Below, piece after piece: positions 38,400 through 49,600 of a stretch of DNA of 64,000 bases. Positions within the stretch are counted from its first letter, which is position 1; the number at the start of each line of letters is the position of its first letter. The position numbers were made by a program, and so were the translations under genes. Source of the DNA: Epiperipatus broadwayi (taxonomy: Eukaryota; Onychophora; Udeonychophora; Euonychophora; Peripatidae); assembly GCA_028023455.1 (NCBI GenBank), contig JAQFVV010006255.1, forward strand, positions 6,866,501 through 6,930,500, written 5' to 3'. The notes below the pieces were generated by a model that did not search any database, was not told the DNA's origin, and was given only the letters and a program-made list of their open reading frames with translations.

Positions 38400-38720
38400 A
38401 CTAATAGTTAAATGTATTTAAAAAGTTTTCATTTTTCAATGAAAATAGTCCAACATATAAAATCATTACAATTTGTTGGAGCATAAACATTAATAATGAA
38501 TATTTACTTTTTTTCATTATATTGCTTAACTAATCTCATTATCGTGTTTAATATACAATGAAATTATACAATGCTGTTCATTCAACTTTTATTTTTAATG
38601 AATCCTATTACATTTCCATTTCCACTATTTTTGTCTTTATAGTAATCTTTCCATTTAATAAGCAATAGTTCTTTTAATTATGTTTTTTTTTTCACTTGAA
38701 AGCAATTCTATAGTTGTAGA
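38400..38720 (-). pseudogene. LINE (RTE-type) endonuclease fragment
   Basis: On the minus strand one frame reads YYKDKNSGNGNVIGFIKNKS, stop, MNSIV, stop, FHCILNTIMRLVKQYNEKK, stop, IFIINVYAPTNCN. The GVGF-like and VYAPT words, with their spacing, are diagnostic of the apurinic-type endonuclease domain of RTE-like LINEs. The same block occurs in the better-preserved LINE at 41050. Three stops within about 60 codons show that it is dead. Reverse transcriptase should follow at lower coordinates, but the solo LTR at 37634-38272 and unreadable sequence lie there, so the fragment is truncated or disrupted. Confidence 0.7.
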
Positions 38721-39471
38721 TTCCAAATATAAATCATCCTTGACTGTCCATCTAAATCTAAAACTTAAGAATTCTTAGGAATCTTTGGCTTCAGCCATTA
38801 AATGCTTCCTTGGGTTATGATTTTAAGGTCTATGGTAATGAAAGCCATAATCTTGTAATGTCTGTTATTCATATTGATTTATCCATAATACAATCAGTGA
38901 TACTATCATAGTCTTGAAAAGATTACAACTAAAATCCCATGATTCCTGATAATCACATACTACACTAAAAATACCAACATTAACAGTAATCCATTCCAGT
39001 ATCAAGTTGTTTTGATTCTGTCTTTACATAAACCCAAATGATGTCTTGGTTAGAAGACTTTAGAAGAAAAGTCATGGTGATTTCTTTGATCTCATACTTA
39101 AAGATGAAAGCAATCAAATTCACCAGAGTGATATGTCTCTGTTGAAAAAAGCCTATCCATATTTACTGAGAAAAATTTCAAATCCAATTTTACATATATT
39201 TGCCATTGTAGCAAATTTAACCTGTTTGTTCTTGTAATGCTTCAATGATAAATCAAAACATCTCTCTGCAATTATTATCAAAATATTTTTTATAGCTATT
39301 CATCATATATGTATATTATATAATGTATGTGTGTATATATATATAATCTCTAAATGACTTAATTCAAATTGCTATCAAAAAGGACTTCACCTTGAAAAAG
39401 TACCCAATAAAATTATTTGTTCATATGACATTCAAAAGGTCATGATTCAAATTCTGATAATAAGAACTTAC

Positions 39472-39525
39472 ATCATAATTTTGACAAGCATAAATGCCTC
39501 CGTAAAATCCTACAGCTAATGATAA
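39472..39525 (-). CDS. STMP1: internal exon of STMP1-like microprotein (membrane segment)
   Basis: A 54 bp exon lies between an ideal acceptor (a run of T then cag) and the donor GTAAGT. It encodes LSLAVGFYGGIYACQNYD in phase 0 at both ends. The hydrophobic run followed by QNYD is the hallmark of the single membrane segment of STMP1. Splicing to 25638 completes QNYDIP. The glycines in GFYGGIY fit the small-residue face seen in this family. The first exon should carry only a start Met and a few hydrophobic residues; the candidate is at 47208-47268. The gene is on the minus strand and spans at least 14 kb for a protein of probably 50-60 residues. Confidence 0.78.
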
Positions 39526-39529
39526 CTGA

Positions 39530-41045
39530 AAAAAAAAAAAGACTGCAATTATGATACTTATACATTTACAAATATTTATATAATTTAAAATTGCTTTATG
39601 GACTACTTATATAAATAAAACAAAGAAATACATATTAACATTTATAGTGCAAATACTAAATATATACTTTACATTACCAACTAGTTACAATATCATAAAA
39701 AAAAAATAAAAAGCAAGTTTTTCTGCTTTAACAATGGAATTTTTAGCTGCAATAGAACATGCAAAATCATCTAATCACTAATTACATTGCACATACTTTA
39801 CAATATTCATATGCATAAATTCACCTTGCACATATGCAATTATAATTTTTTAATTTTTAGATTTTAAATTTAATTGGCATTAGTTTTTAAGAACTATCTA
39901 AATGAATTAAAATTATTTTTAGTAATGTTAACTATAAAAGCATACCACAGAATTATCTTTAGTGTTTTTTATATATTTATAGCTCTTTTTTTTTTATTCT
40001 AAAAAAGAAATGCAATAACCAGAAGGAAAAAAAAATTGAACAAAAGATGTATAAATACTACCTTTATCTTTATGAATTATATCTAACTAATAGATGATAG
40101 ATAACTTATATCATTAACAAAAAGCAAATTTATTTTTACACTTTTACGACCTTATTTTTTGTTCAAAAACACATACTTCTTTAAAGTAAAAATAAAATAA
40201 AAAGAATATTCCATTCATCTTTCTGTTAGAGAATCAGTGATTTAACATTTAATTAAATATTCATAATGTATGTAGGTATGTGTATGTGGTTTGTATATAT
40301 AAACATAATACATGCAGATTTCTATATAAATAAAACATTGGAATTCTTGTTAAAGGAGAATTCAAATGCATGTTAAATAGCCATGGTACAAAATATGAAA
40401 ATATTTTTTAACAAATGAAAATAGACAGTATAATAAATCATGAAAAAGATGATCATCAAGAAGAGACAAGCAAGGACTGCAGCAGTATTGACTTATACAT
40501 CAATTTTTGGTAAGCTACATGTGCCAGAATTGTTTACATACTATGGATTTATTAAAATTTACATAAGTAAAGAATTTCCTGTATACTGGTTTTTTTTTTT
40601 GTATTACAAATATAATATTACTTCTATTAAAGCCTTTATGGAGTAGATAAAAACTTTTCAGTTTGGAAACAATAAATTTTTTAATTTTCCCCAAAAATTA
40701 ACTGTTAGGATTTCAATGCTTCAGACTTTTAGAGAAACACTAAATTTTTTATATATTTTAATTTTTTGAAAACATAGTATATTTTAAATGTATTTTATAA
40801 AAATATAGATTTTAGAGGTTTTTTTTTTTTTTTTTTTTGAAAACAAGGCATCTTTTAAATGCTTACTTTTCTAGAAACGTAATAATTTTTAAACATTCTC
40901 AAGGATTTCAATTTCAAGAAGAAATTTGTAAACAGGCAAATTTATAAGTAATTTCATCATATATCTTTTATCAACTAATACAACATGTATATTTTAAACA
41001 ATCAATGTAGCAACTGCTGGCTGATAGCAGAAAATGCCAAGTATC
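39530..41045. other. AT-rich stretch upstream of the microprotein exon
   Basis: I searched the minus strand here for a start exon ending at a GT donor and found none with an in-phase ATG. The 68-codon plus-strand frame at 40440-40646 has no motif. Homopolymer T at 40821-40838. Confidence 0.4.
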
Positions 41046-41049
41046 CTGA

Positions 41050-44000
41050 TTGCAATCTCAGGTTGCCATTCAATGACAACTTTTTATTCAGATTTCTACA
41101 ACAGCAGATCAATGCAAGATTACATGAATTGGAAAAAATATCTAGTATTAAATGGGATATTGTTTGATTTTTATAGAGCTAAAAAAAAAATGAAGACAAT
41201 TGATTTAAAAAATGAATATATATTTGACACAAAATTTGGAAGCATAACTGAAGTGGGATGCATTATAAATAAAAAATGAAAGTTGACAGCATAACAGAGT
41301 TTAGTTATTCAACTTAATGGAAAATACCAAATGCAGATAATTCAAGTTTGCCCTAACAAGTTCTTATTGTGATGAAGAAGTAAAGAATTTTTATATAAAT
41401 GTATAAACAAGACATTTATTTTATATAGCACAATGTTTTTTATAAACTGTAATACCAATAAGCCAATAAGCTAATGCACATGTGCTTTCTAGTTGTCACT
41501 ATATAAATGAATACTCCCACTTTTTCAAACACAAGATAAAGTCTTTGGGAAAAGATAGAATGAATCATCTATCTTTTCGACCTAAACGTATATGTATAGG
41601 CAAATCTTAAGTGTTTGAAAATGAGAGCATGAAGTTGTTAATTGATCACTTTAAAAAAGTAATTTAAAGTTAACAACTTCATGCTCTCATTTTCAAACAC
41701 TTAAGATTTTCCCATACATATATGTTTGGGTCGAAAAGATAGATGATTCATTCTATCTTTTCCCTAAGACTTTATCTTGTGTTTGAAGAAGTGGGAGTAT
41801 TCATTTATATAGTGACAACTAGAAAGTGCATGTGCATTACCTTATTGGTATTACAGTTTATAAAAAACATCGCCTATATAAAATAAATGTCTTGTTTACA
41901 TATGTTTAATTTAATAAGAATGACGTATCGTAAATTCTAGAAATTTTACAGGCGTCATTCATTCACGTAGTAAAAAAGTAATTTAAAGTAATCAATTACA
42001 AACTTCATGCTCTCATTTTCAAACACTTAAGATTTGCCCATATATATACGTTTGGGTCGAAAAGATAGATGATTCATTCTATCTTTTCCCAAAGACTTTA
42101 TCTTGTGTTGAAAAAGTGGGAGTATTCATTTATATAGTGACAACTAGAAAGTGCATGTGCATTACCTTATTGGTATTACAGTTTATAAAAAACATTGCCT
42201 ATATAAAATAAATGTCTTGTTTACATATGTTTAATTTAATAAGAATGACGTATCGTAAATTCTAGAAATTTTACAGGCGTCATTCATTCACGTAGTAAAA
42301 AAGTAATTTAAAGTGATCAATTACAAACTTCATGCTCTCATTTTCAAACACTTAAGATTTGCCCATACATATACGTTTGGGTCGAAAAGATAGATGATTC
42401 ATTCTATCTTTTCCCAAAGACTTTATCTTGTGTTGAAAAAGTGGGAGTATTCATTTATATAGTAACAACTAGAAAGCACATGTGCATTAGCTTATTGGTA
42501 TTACAGTTTATAAAAAAAAACATCGTACTATATAAAATAAATGTCTTGTTTACATATGTTTAATTTAATAAGAATGAGGTATCATAAATTCTAGAAATTT
42601 TACAGGCGTCATTCATTCACGTAGTAAAAAAGTAATTTAAAGTGATCAATTAACAACTTCATGCTCTCATTTTCAAACACTTAAGATTTGCCCATACATA
42701 TACGTTTGGGTCGAAAAGATAGATGATTCATTCTATCTTTTCCCAAAGACTTTATCTTGTGTTTGAAAAAGTGGGAGTATTCATTTATATAGTGACAACT
42801 AGAAAGTGCATGTGCATTAGCTTATTGGTATAAATGTGTAAAATGAATTTGATCACACCAAACAATATTTTAAATTTGTCATGGAAAACTTTAATGCTAA
42901 AATTGGAAAATGATTCAAAAATGAAAGTACTGTGGGTTAATTTGGTTATGGTGAAAAAAAATAAGGGCATACAGACTTAAAGAATTTTCACGTAAAAAAA
43001 AAAATGTATATTATGATTTCTTTCTTTGAGAAAAATGATAAACAAAAATGGACATGAATTCAAACAAATAAATGAAAGTATAACAGAATTAGATATTTTC
43101 CCTAACAGAAAATATGTATTTCAAAATTGTAACTCTCTTAATAGCTCCAACACAGAAAGTGATCATCAATTAGTGAGAAATAAGATATGTGTTAATAGTA
43201 TTAACAGTTGGTATTTTTAACTTTCACAGACATTTCAATGAATTTAAATTAGAATTTGCTAATTTTTTTAAATATTAACATTTTAAAAATGATTAAAATT
43301 TACTTGAGAACAATATGAAGACAACTGATACTTAATAAGATCTGCAACAAGAGATAGCTAGTAGAAGCAATTCATCAATACATTTTTTAATGAGAAAAGA
43401 CAATATATGAACAAAAAAAGGAACATGAAAATATTTAAAAATGCCCCATTAAGAAGAATTAAATTTATGGAGTTCTAAAAAATGGTATGAAAAAGAATAA
43501 TAGTATAAGAAAATATAATTGTGAACTAACAAGGAAAGTTATAAAAGAAAATAAGTTTCAAAAATATAAAATATCTTGGTATTAAAAGAATACTTATTTC
43601 AGAAAAAAAAAAAAAATAGAATTATTACTAAAAAGAGTTGTGATATCATGAAATATATAGAAGAGTTTTATAAAGAATTATATAAATAATAGAGACCAAA
43701 AAAACAATGTAGCTATTATATTTATTACATCTTTTGAATTGCCAAATATTTTAAATGAAGAAGTGAGACATGCAATTAAATCAGTAAAGAAGAAAAAAGC
43801 TACAGGTAATGATTAAATTATTATTGATATTTTAATAGAAGTAGATGAAGAAATAAAAAAATTGTTGGCAAAATTATATAGCTAGTATCTAAATGATAAT
43901 GATGTACCACATAAGTGGAAGAACACCATAGCAATAGTGATATTTAGGAAAAGTGATAAAGAAAATATTGAAAATTACATACATAGCAGTCTTCTATCAG

Positions 44001-45060
44001 TTTTATAAGAAATCTTTACCAAAATAATTATATCTGCAGTGAACTTTGGATTTTAACTAACCTAAAAACAAGGTCAATTTAAAGTAACTTTGGCATAGTG
44101 GATCATATCCAAGTATTGAGAAAAGGTATATAAATAATCAATGAGTATGAAATACTATTATGTTTTGGATTGTAGATTATGAAGTCATTTGAATTTATAA
44201 GCAATTTCTCAGTGATTAAAGCTTTGAACCAAAAAGATGTTGTCATATCTTGAAAGATATCTATCTGAATGCAACAAAAGTAATTAGATTATACAATGAC
44301 ACTAAGAAAATTATCACTCATAAGGATGTACATCAGAATGATTTTATATCTACAAAATTTTCTGTAAGTTTTACAAAAAGTATTTTGTAGATTATAATAG
44401 GAAACTAAGGTAATAAAGAAAAATTATTTAAGTATCTAGATTTTGCAAATGATGTGATTATTTTTGTAGCTAATGTTTCACAATTTCAGGAACTGTTGTA
44501 AAGGTTATCATGTGAAAGTACTAAAAAAACTAATAATATTCAATGGATTTTCTCAGGAAAAAATAAAGCCATATAATACTAAATCATCCATGCACTTTAC
44601 TACTGTTACACAATACTTTATTTACCACCCTCTTTTATAGTTACTTCTTGAAGAAAAAATAAAAATTGATAATCATGAATTATAAGTTAACAACTACAAA
44701 TATCTTAGTCAGAGTATAAATACAAATAAAACATAGCAGTTAAAATTAATTATATAATTAAATCCAGAGGAGTGCTTTTAGTACAAATAATTGAAAGAGT
44801 TAAGAGACTGAAATGGAGCTGAATTGGATATATTTCTAGAAAAAATAATAATAGATAAACAATTGAAGTCTTTTAACTCAAATGTCAAGAGATTATAAAA
44901 GATTTAAAAAAAAATTACATATGAGATAGATGAATGAAATATGAAAGTTTAGTAGTGTGATGTGAAGAAGAGAAGTGATGAATCACAGTAACTAGATTAA
45001 ACTTGCAGAGATCTGTATCGTGCAATAGACAGATAATGGTTAAAAATGATAATGAATTCT
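41050..45060 (+). pseudogene. RTE-type LINE, nearly full length but dead, split by an insertion
   Basis: Read in shifting frames on the plus strand, the order of domains is that of RTE-like LINEs. Endonuclease part 1 (41050-41407) includes RLHELEKISSIKWDIV and CDEE-VKNFY. After a 1.4 kb insertion, part 2 (42832-43200) includes FVMENFNAKIGK and TESDHQLVRNKI. Reverse transcriptase (about 43720-44560) includes VRHAIKSVKKKKATGND, VPHKWKNTIAIVI and YLDFANDVIIF, the last corresponding to the F.DD box with Asn for the first Asp. The C-terminal end (44690-45040) includes RVKRLKWSWIGYISRKNNNR. Numerous stops and frameshifts and the lost catalytic Asp make it inactive. RTE LINEs insert by target-primed reverse transcription. 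The first 5' codons and any 3' microsatellite tail are not resolved. Confidence 0.85.
41408..42828. mobile_element. array of ~326 bp units with one inverted arm, inserted in the LINE
   Basis: The insertion interrupts the LINE endonuclease. The target word tataaatgtNtaaa lies at both edges (41394-41407 and 42829-42842, one mismatch). Four direct units have equivalent cttcatgctctca words at 41677, 42003, 42328 and 42657. The last unit is truncated at ggta. To their left lies one unit in inverse orientation (41408-41655), forming a hairpin of about 250 bp with the first direct unit. Units are nearly identical, so the array is young. Three inter-unit stretches contain gaatgacg and cgtcattc around an imperfect palindrome built on gtaaattctagaaattttac. 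No open reading frame of note is present. Class not recognised. Confidence 0.85.
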
Positions 45061-45308
45061 GATTTGTTTTTCAATATGCTCATCTTTTGTTATTATTAGT
45101 ATTATATTTACACAAAAGTTAATTATTACAATGCTTAAGTTTTATTAGTCAGATATATTAACTTGCCACTTCCTATTTTAAGTTGATCCTTATCAAATGA
45201 CATGAAACTTGTACGGATACAAAATTATGTGCAAGTAAAATATATATATATTTTTCTATAAAAATAACAAAAAAGAATGAAACTTTAGAATTAAATAAGG
45301 ATATAGAT

Positions 45309-45850
45309 CAAGGGTGGGGAAGCGTTTTTTGACAATGGCCATTTGGATATTTATACTAACATTAATGGCCCATACCAAAATTATTGACTTAAAAATTAGT
45401 CTGTTATACTTGATCAAAACCTAATCATTGGGGATGGGCAACCTTTTCAACTTGCAGGCCAATTTCAACTTTGTCTTTTTAAATGAGGGTCACAATTCTT
45501 TTTATAAATTAAAAAGAAAATAACATCATTATTATTAATGATTGTTCCACATTTAATAACAACTTTTCCAATTTGCCTTGTAACTTATTCTTCATGAGAT
45601 GTATTCTCAATTATCTTTTTTCTGTTATGGGTAAATTAATTCTATGGCAGCTAGAATGCCATTTTTTATCAATTCCCTTTCAGAAAATGGTTTCAACTTT
45701 TCTGCTTTTCTTTTTTTGGAACAATGTCATCTTGCTTTTACAGAATGCTCCTTTTCAAGTTTTCTATTTTAAGATTTCTTTCTTCTCCAACAATTTCGTT
45801 GTAATCAGAATGTTTTGATAAATAATGCCTCTTAATATTGTGTTATTTAT
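45309..45850 (-). mobile_element. hAT-like DNA transposon remnant
   Basis: The left end reads caagggtggggaagcgtttt, then ggccatttggatatttat, then ggcccatacc. This closely resembles the terminal sequence of a widespread animal hAT family that begins CAG-GGTGGGGAACC. A second related word (ggggatgggcaaccttttc) lies at 45429. A transposase-like remnant follows on the minus strand at 45545-45705, which makes the visible end the 3' end. The other terminus and the 8 bp target duplication could not be found, so the copy is truncated. Confidence 0.65.
45545..45705 (-). pseudogene. hAT transposase fragment
   Basis: The minus strand reads EKLKPFSERELIKNGILAA, then IELIYP, stop, QKKDN. This fits the conserved stretch of hAT transposases related to the GTF2IRD2/ZMYM-type proteins, in which KPF.DGE...C...A.E...P is followed by a K....F..I..S helix. 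Several stops follow within about 30 codons. Neither the zinc finger nor the catalytic RNase H-like domain was found. The call rests on one motif block. Confidence 0.6.
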
Positions 45851-47090
45851 TAACTGAAATACTTTAAAGATAGATCAGGCACAATAATTTACTATTTTTT
45901 CTATAAAAAAGTATGGGTTGGTCCATTTGTTTGAAATATGCGATTTTCTACATGAACTGACTGTGTATGTATTGTTTATATATGCAAAATAGTTTATTAT
46001 TTAATCATGTAAATACATGCAGACAGTATTATTATTATGCTATTCAATAAAATTTACATATACTAATCATACATTTAAATGTATAATGAAAAGCAATAAT
46101 GCAGTGAGATATAATTATGCAAAAATGGATTGTTAAAAAAATCTGCTATGATTTATTGATGTATATGTAAGAAAGCAAATAACTATATGATTTGCATACT
46201 ATATTTAACAGCTGATAGTCTGCATATTGTTATAATAACGGCCAAAGTTTAGGTTCATTGTTCATAATGTATATATTGCAGGCATATCAGAAATTAATGC
46301 ATGAAGTACTTTCATTTAAGAAGAAATGTAACAGATTATAATTACACTGTGTGTGTGTAGAAATGGAAACACAGAAGCAGAAAATTATTTATAGACTTTA
46401 GAGAGTTCTAAGGAAATTTTTAATTGTTATTTACTCTTTATTCTTTTTCTATTTTGTTATTTAACACTGAATAAAATTATTTCTTACCTCAAATTGTATT
46501 TGTGTTTATTTATAGTTACAAATGCTCTCCCGACAGCAAATTTTAGGGGCTATTTCAGTTTAGAGACAATAACTGTAATTAAGTTTACAATTAGCTTCCC
46601 TGATTTATATCTAAAAGTAAATAAATATACTTAGAAAAACTAGCAGAATAGAAAAATCAGAGAACATTTATGCTATTCAGTATACAGCAAATATATACAT
46701 TTCTTTTCTTACATATCCATGTTTTTTTGTTTTAAATACAGTTCATGCTATACTAAATTAATTGTCATTTTTATCAAGAAAAGACTGCCAAAAAACTACA
46801 GAATAATGAAAATCCATTAAGATCTTCATTTGAAAATGAATAAAAAATATTGTATGCTAAATCAATGATGAGTTAAATAATTGTTATCTTTAGAAATAAA
46901 AAATATTATAAGCAAACTAAATATTTATGTGAAGATTTTTCTTAACTAATAAAACATATAATTTAGAATTAAGTTTGTGTTTAGATATTTTCATTAGTAA
47001 AAAATATCTGATCAACTGTAAAGAATTAAATATTTAGAGATAAGTAATCTGATTAAGATTAAAAGAATTGTTCATGTTCTAGAAATAGCG
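45850..47090. other. AT-rich stretch with one exon-like word
   Basis: Mostly featureless. At 46515 an acceptor-like tatttatag is followed by codons reading LQMLSRQQILGAISV and then a stop, in more balanced base composition. No partner exon was found, so I leave it as a curiosity. Confidence 0.35.
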
Positions 47091-47207
47091 TTATAAATAA
47101 TTAGATTGATAATCTGAATCTTGAAATTTCCATGATATGCAAAGATAATAAAAAGAATATAGCATTGCCATCTGGAATGTTCTAGAACAGGATAAAACAT
47201 AACTTAC

Positions 47208-47268
47208 GAAGAAAAAATGTATGTGCCCATATTCGCATCGTGGGGCCTGCATCATGTGTTGTGCAAGA
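47208..47268 (-). other. candidate first coding exon of the STMP1-like gene
   Basis: On the minus strand a 61 bp segment lies between an acceptor-like ttcgaacttcag and the good donor GTAAGTT. It contains ATGATG at 47255 and reads MMQAPRCEYGHIHFFF in phase 0, which would join directly to LSLAVGFYGG of the exon at 39525. The hydrophobic FFF immediately before the membrane segment fits. The preceding polar stretch is unlike the usual STMP1 start (Met plus a few residues). The segment lies in a less AT-rich island (47090-47360) that could be a transposon remnant. Without transcript data this is a weak candidate. Confidence 0.25.
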
Positions 47269-47999
47269 CTGAAGTTCGAATGTATAAAAAAACAATGGAG
47301 TATTTCCAGCCCTGAAAGTTCCAAAGTAGACCTTGGGACTTTTGCAGGCCACATTGGACTTAAAATTATTTAGTAAACCGTTATGGCCACATATATGTAT
47401 TATTTTTCATATTACTTTCTATATTGTTATCTTGCTGGTCAAATAAACATGTTATTAATAGATCAAATTGTTTGTGTGATATTTATTTCTGCTTGCCTGT
47501 TCACCTTTATCATGAGTACAGTACTTGAGATGTCATTACACTGAAAAATCTGACCCTTCTTTAATGGCTGACTTAAAAATCTTTCATATCGATATATTTG
47601 AAAAAGTTAATGATTCATTTTTGTAAAATATTATATAAATTCTGAGCAATCCATATGCATTAAATTCATATTCAAAACTTCTTAATGATTTAAGGCCATA
47701 AGCCTGAAACAAATCTAAGGATATGGTTAGATCAGCACTGGACCATCAAACACCTATTCATTATTCAAGCTTACAATAGATAGTAGAAGTGGAATAGTAT
47801 AATTTATTTACATTCTGATACTGCTACTTTGCTTTAAGATTTACAGTAGCCAATCAATTATTAATCAACCATATGCATTATTACTTCCTATTGTTTTCTT
47901 ATAGTATCAATATATATATAAAATAAATAAAATATCCGTTAATTAAAAACAATATTGTAATTATAATTGAAATAATATTTTTAACGTTTTATAAACAAT

Positions 48000-48115
48000 T
48001 ACAAACAATCTTAAAATCCGCAGAAGTACTTTCGGTTACTTTCTAACCTGCCTCAACTGCCATTAAATTCAAAAACCAAAAGCGGAAGCAAACGTCATCA
48101 ATTCAAATTCCACGA
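48000..48115 (-). promoter_or_regulatory. CpG-containing, promoter-like island
   Basis: An island of more balanced composition. The minus strand reads gatgacgtttgcttccgc and ttctgcggattttaag, words resembling CRE- and ETS-type sites found in housekeeping promoters. It lies upstream of the candidate first exon of the STMP1-like gene and just beyond the end of a PLE coding region. It could equally be the 3' end of that PLE. Confidence 0.25.
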
Positions 48116-48142
48116 ATCTCGTATTTTAATATTAGAAGCTTG

Positions 48143-49408
48143 TCAATTTATTAAATGCGTTTTATTCCTGTTTATAAAAATTGCCTCTTTAATTTTTCTT
48201 TTACTATGGTTTCTCTCTTCATGAAGAATTTTCACATTTTCAAAATTAAATTTAAATTTATATTTACATGTTTTTTCGTGATCAAAGAAAACTGAAGAAG
48301 ATATTAAATCATTATTTTTATTTTTTACACGCTTATATAATAATTCATGTTCCTTCAATCTTTTCTCAATACTGTACCTAGATTCACCTATATATGATAG
48401 CATACAATCACAAAAAATTTGATATATGACATTACTTTTTTGCTTGACAGGTATGACATCCTTCGAATTATTGACTAATTTATTAATATTGTTTGGAACG
48501 TAGAATGAAACATTAAACACATTCTTATATAAATCCTTAAAAAATTTTACTTGTGGATTTGAAATAAATGGAATAGATATCCATTTTTTATTATTAATCT
48601 TCATTTCTTTTAAATTATCATAATTTTTTTTAAATTGACATAAAGCATTGTTTATTTGTTCCATTTTATAACCGACATCAATCAATTCCTTGGCAAATAT
48701 CTCAATATTTTTTAGTTTATCACTTTGGTAACGACATAATTTTTCATTCCGAAACAAAAAAGATTTAAAACTTGCCATCTTATGCATCATTGGTACTTTG
48801 GATTTACAATTTATATATCCTCTTTTTTGCAGTGGCTTAATTATTAGTTTATAATTTAATATACTGTTATCTCTTGTGATCATTAAATCTAAATAGTTAG
48901 TCTTATTGTCCTGTTCTTTTTCAATAGTCCATTTCAAGCCATTCAACTTATTTAATTCCTCTATAAGCAAATTTATACTATTAGTATTTCCACAAACAAA
49001 AACATCATCCACATATCTTTTGTAAATTTTAATGTCTCCAAAAATACACATATTTAAAATACTACTCTCATATGTAGATAAAACAAAATTGCAAACTTGT
49101 GCAACTACAGGCAATCCCATAGGCCAACCTTTGGTCGTTTTATAATATTGACCTTCAAAAGATGCAACAATGTTATCATTAAAATTTTTTAAAGAATCAA
49201 TGATAAATTTTATTGTATATTTACAAATATTTTTACTTTTTAATGCATGTTCAATTATTTTTATGGAATTCATTCTATCAATAGATCCATACATTTCTGT
49301 AACATCCAATGAAGCAATAACATCATTTTCATCAATAATTAAATTTTTAATACTATTTACAAAGTCAAACGATGAAGCAATAGTATTATCCCCAAATCCT
49401 AAAAAGTC
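48143..49408 (-). CDS. Penelope-like element: reverse transcriptase plus GIY-YIG endonuclease, 5'-truncated
   Basis: Penelope-like elements encode a telomerase-related reverse transcriptase fused to a GIY-YIG nuclease. The frame is open on the minus strand from a stop at 49409-49411 to TAA at 48143, with no true ATG near its start. It shows SLDVTEMYGSI (motif A), KGWPMGLPVVAQV (motif B), YKRYVDDVFV (motif C, about residue 100 counted from 49309) and the downstream NYLDLMI. About residues 290-388 give the nuclease: VIYQIFC, YIGESRYSIEKRLKEHE, FFDHEKTC and RKIKEAIFINRN, with catalytic Tyr, Arg and Glu positions filled. The fingers region and N-terminus are missing, replaced by a TA microsatellite at 49411-49421, so it is defective. 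However, 420 codons remain uninterrupted, which implies recent activity. Confidence 0.92.
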   Translation of the reverse strand, partial: DFLGFGDNTIASSFDFVNSIKNLIIDENDVIASLDVTEMYGSIDRMNSIKIIEHALKSKNICKYTIKFIIDSLKNFNDNIVASFEGQYYKTTKGWPMGLPVVAQVCNFVLSTYESSILNMCIFGDIKIYKRYVDDVFVCGNTNSINLLIEELNKLNGLKWTIEKEQDNKTNYLDLMITRDNSILNYKLIIKPLQKRGYINCKSKVPMMHKMASFKSFLFRNEKLCRYQSDKLKNIEIFAKELIDVGYKMEQINNALCQFKKNYDNLKEMKINNKKWISIPFISNPQVKFFKDLYKNVFNVSFYVPNNINKLVNNSKDVIPVKQKSNVIYQIFCDCMLSYIGESRYSIEKRLKEHELLYKRVKNKNNDLISSSVFFDHEKTCKYKFKFNFENVKILHEERNHSKRKIKEAIFINRNKTHLIN

Positions 49409-49439
49409 TTATATATATATAAACATAGTAAAATATTAA

Positions 49440-49600
49440 TAAAATTAACTAGTTCTAATCTTCTCCCGTTGATGTAATTTCAATTAATTCCATCAGACAA
49501 GTGTTCAATCAAATTCTCATGTAAATCTTTATTAACAACTTTGCTACAAATATTCCTTTCTATAGGTGAGTTAAAGAGTAAAGTTTTTACTCGGTGAAAT
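49440..49600 (-). pseudogene. possible displaced N-terminal part of the PLE
   Basis: Beyond the microsatellite the minus strand reads LFNSPIERNICSKVVNKDL, then HENLIEHLSDGIN and, after a stop, INGRRLELVNF, in one frame. This has coding-like composition and may be the decayed N-terminal region of the same PLE. I see no diagnostic motif, so the link rests on position. Confidence 0.3.
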
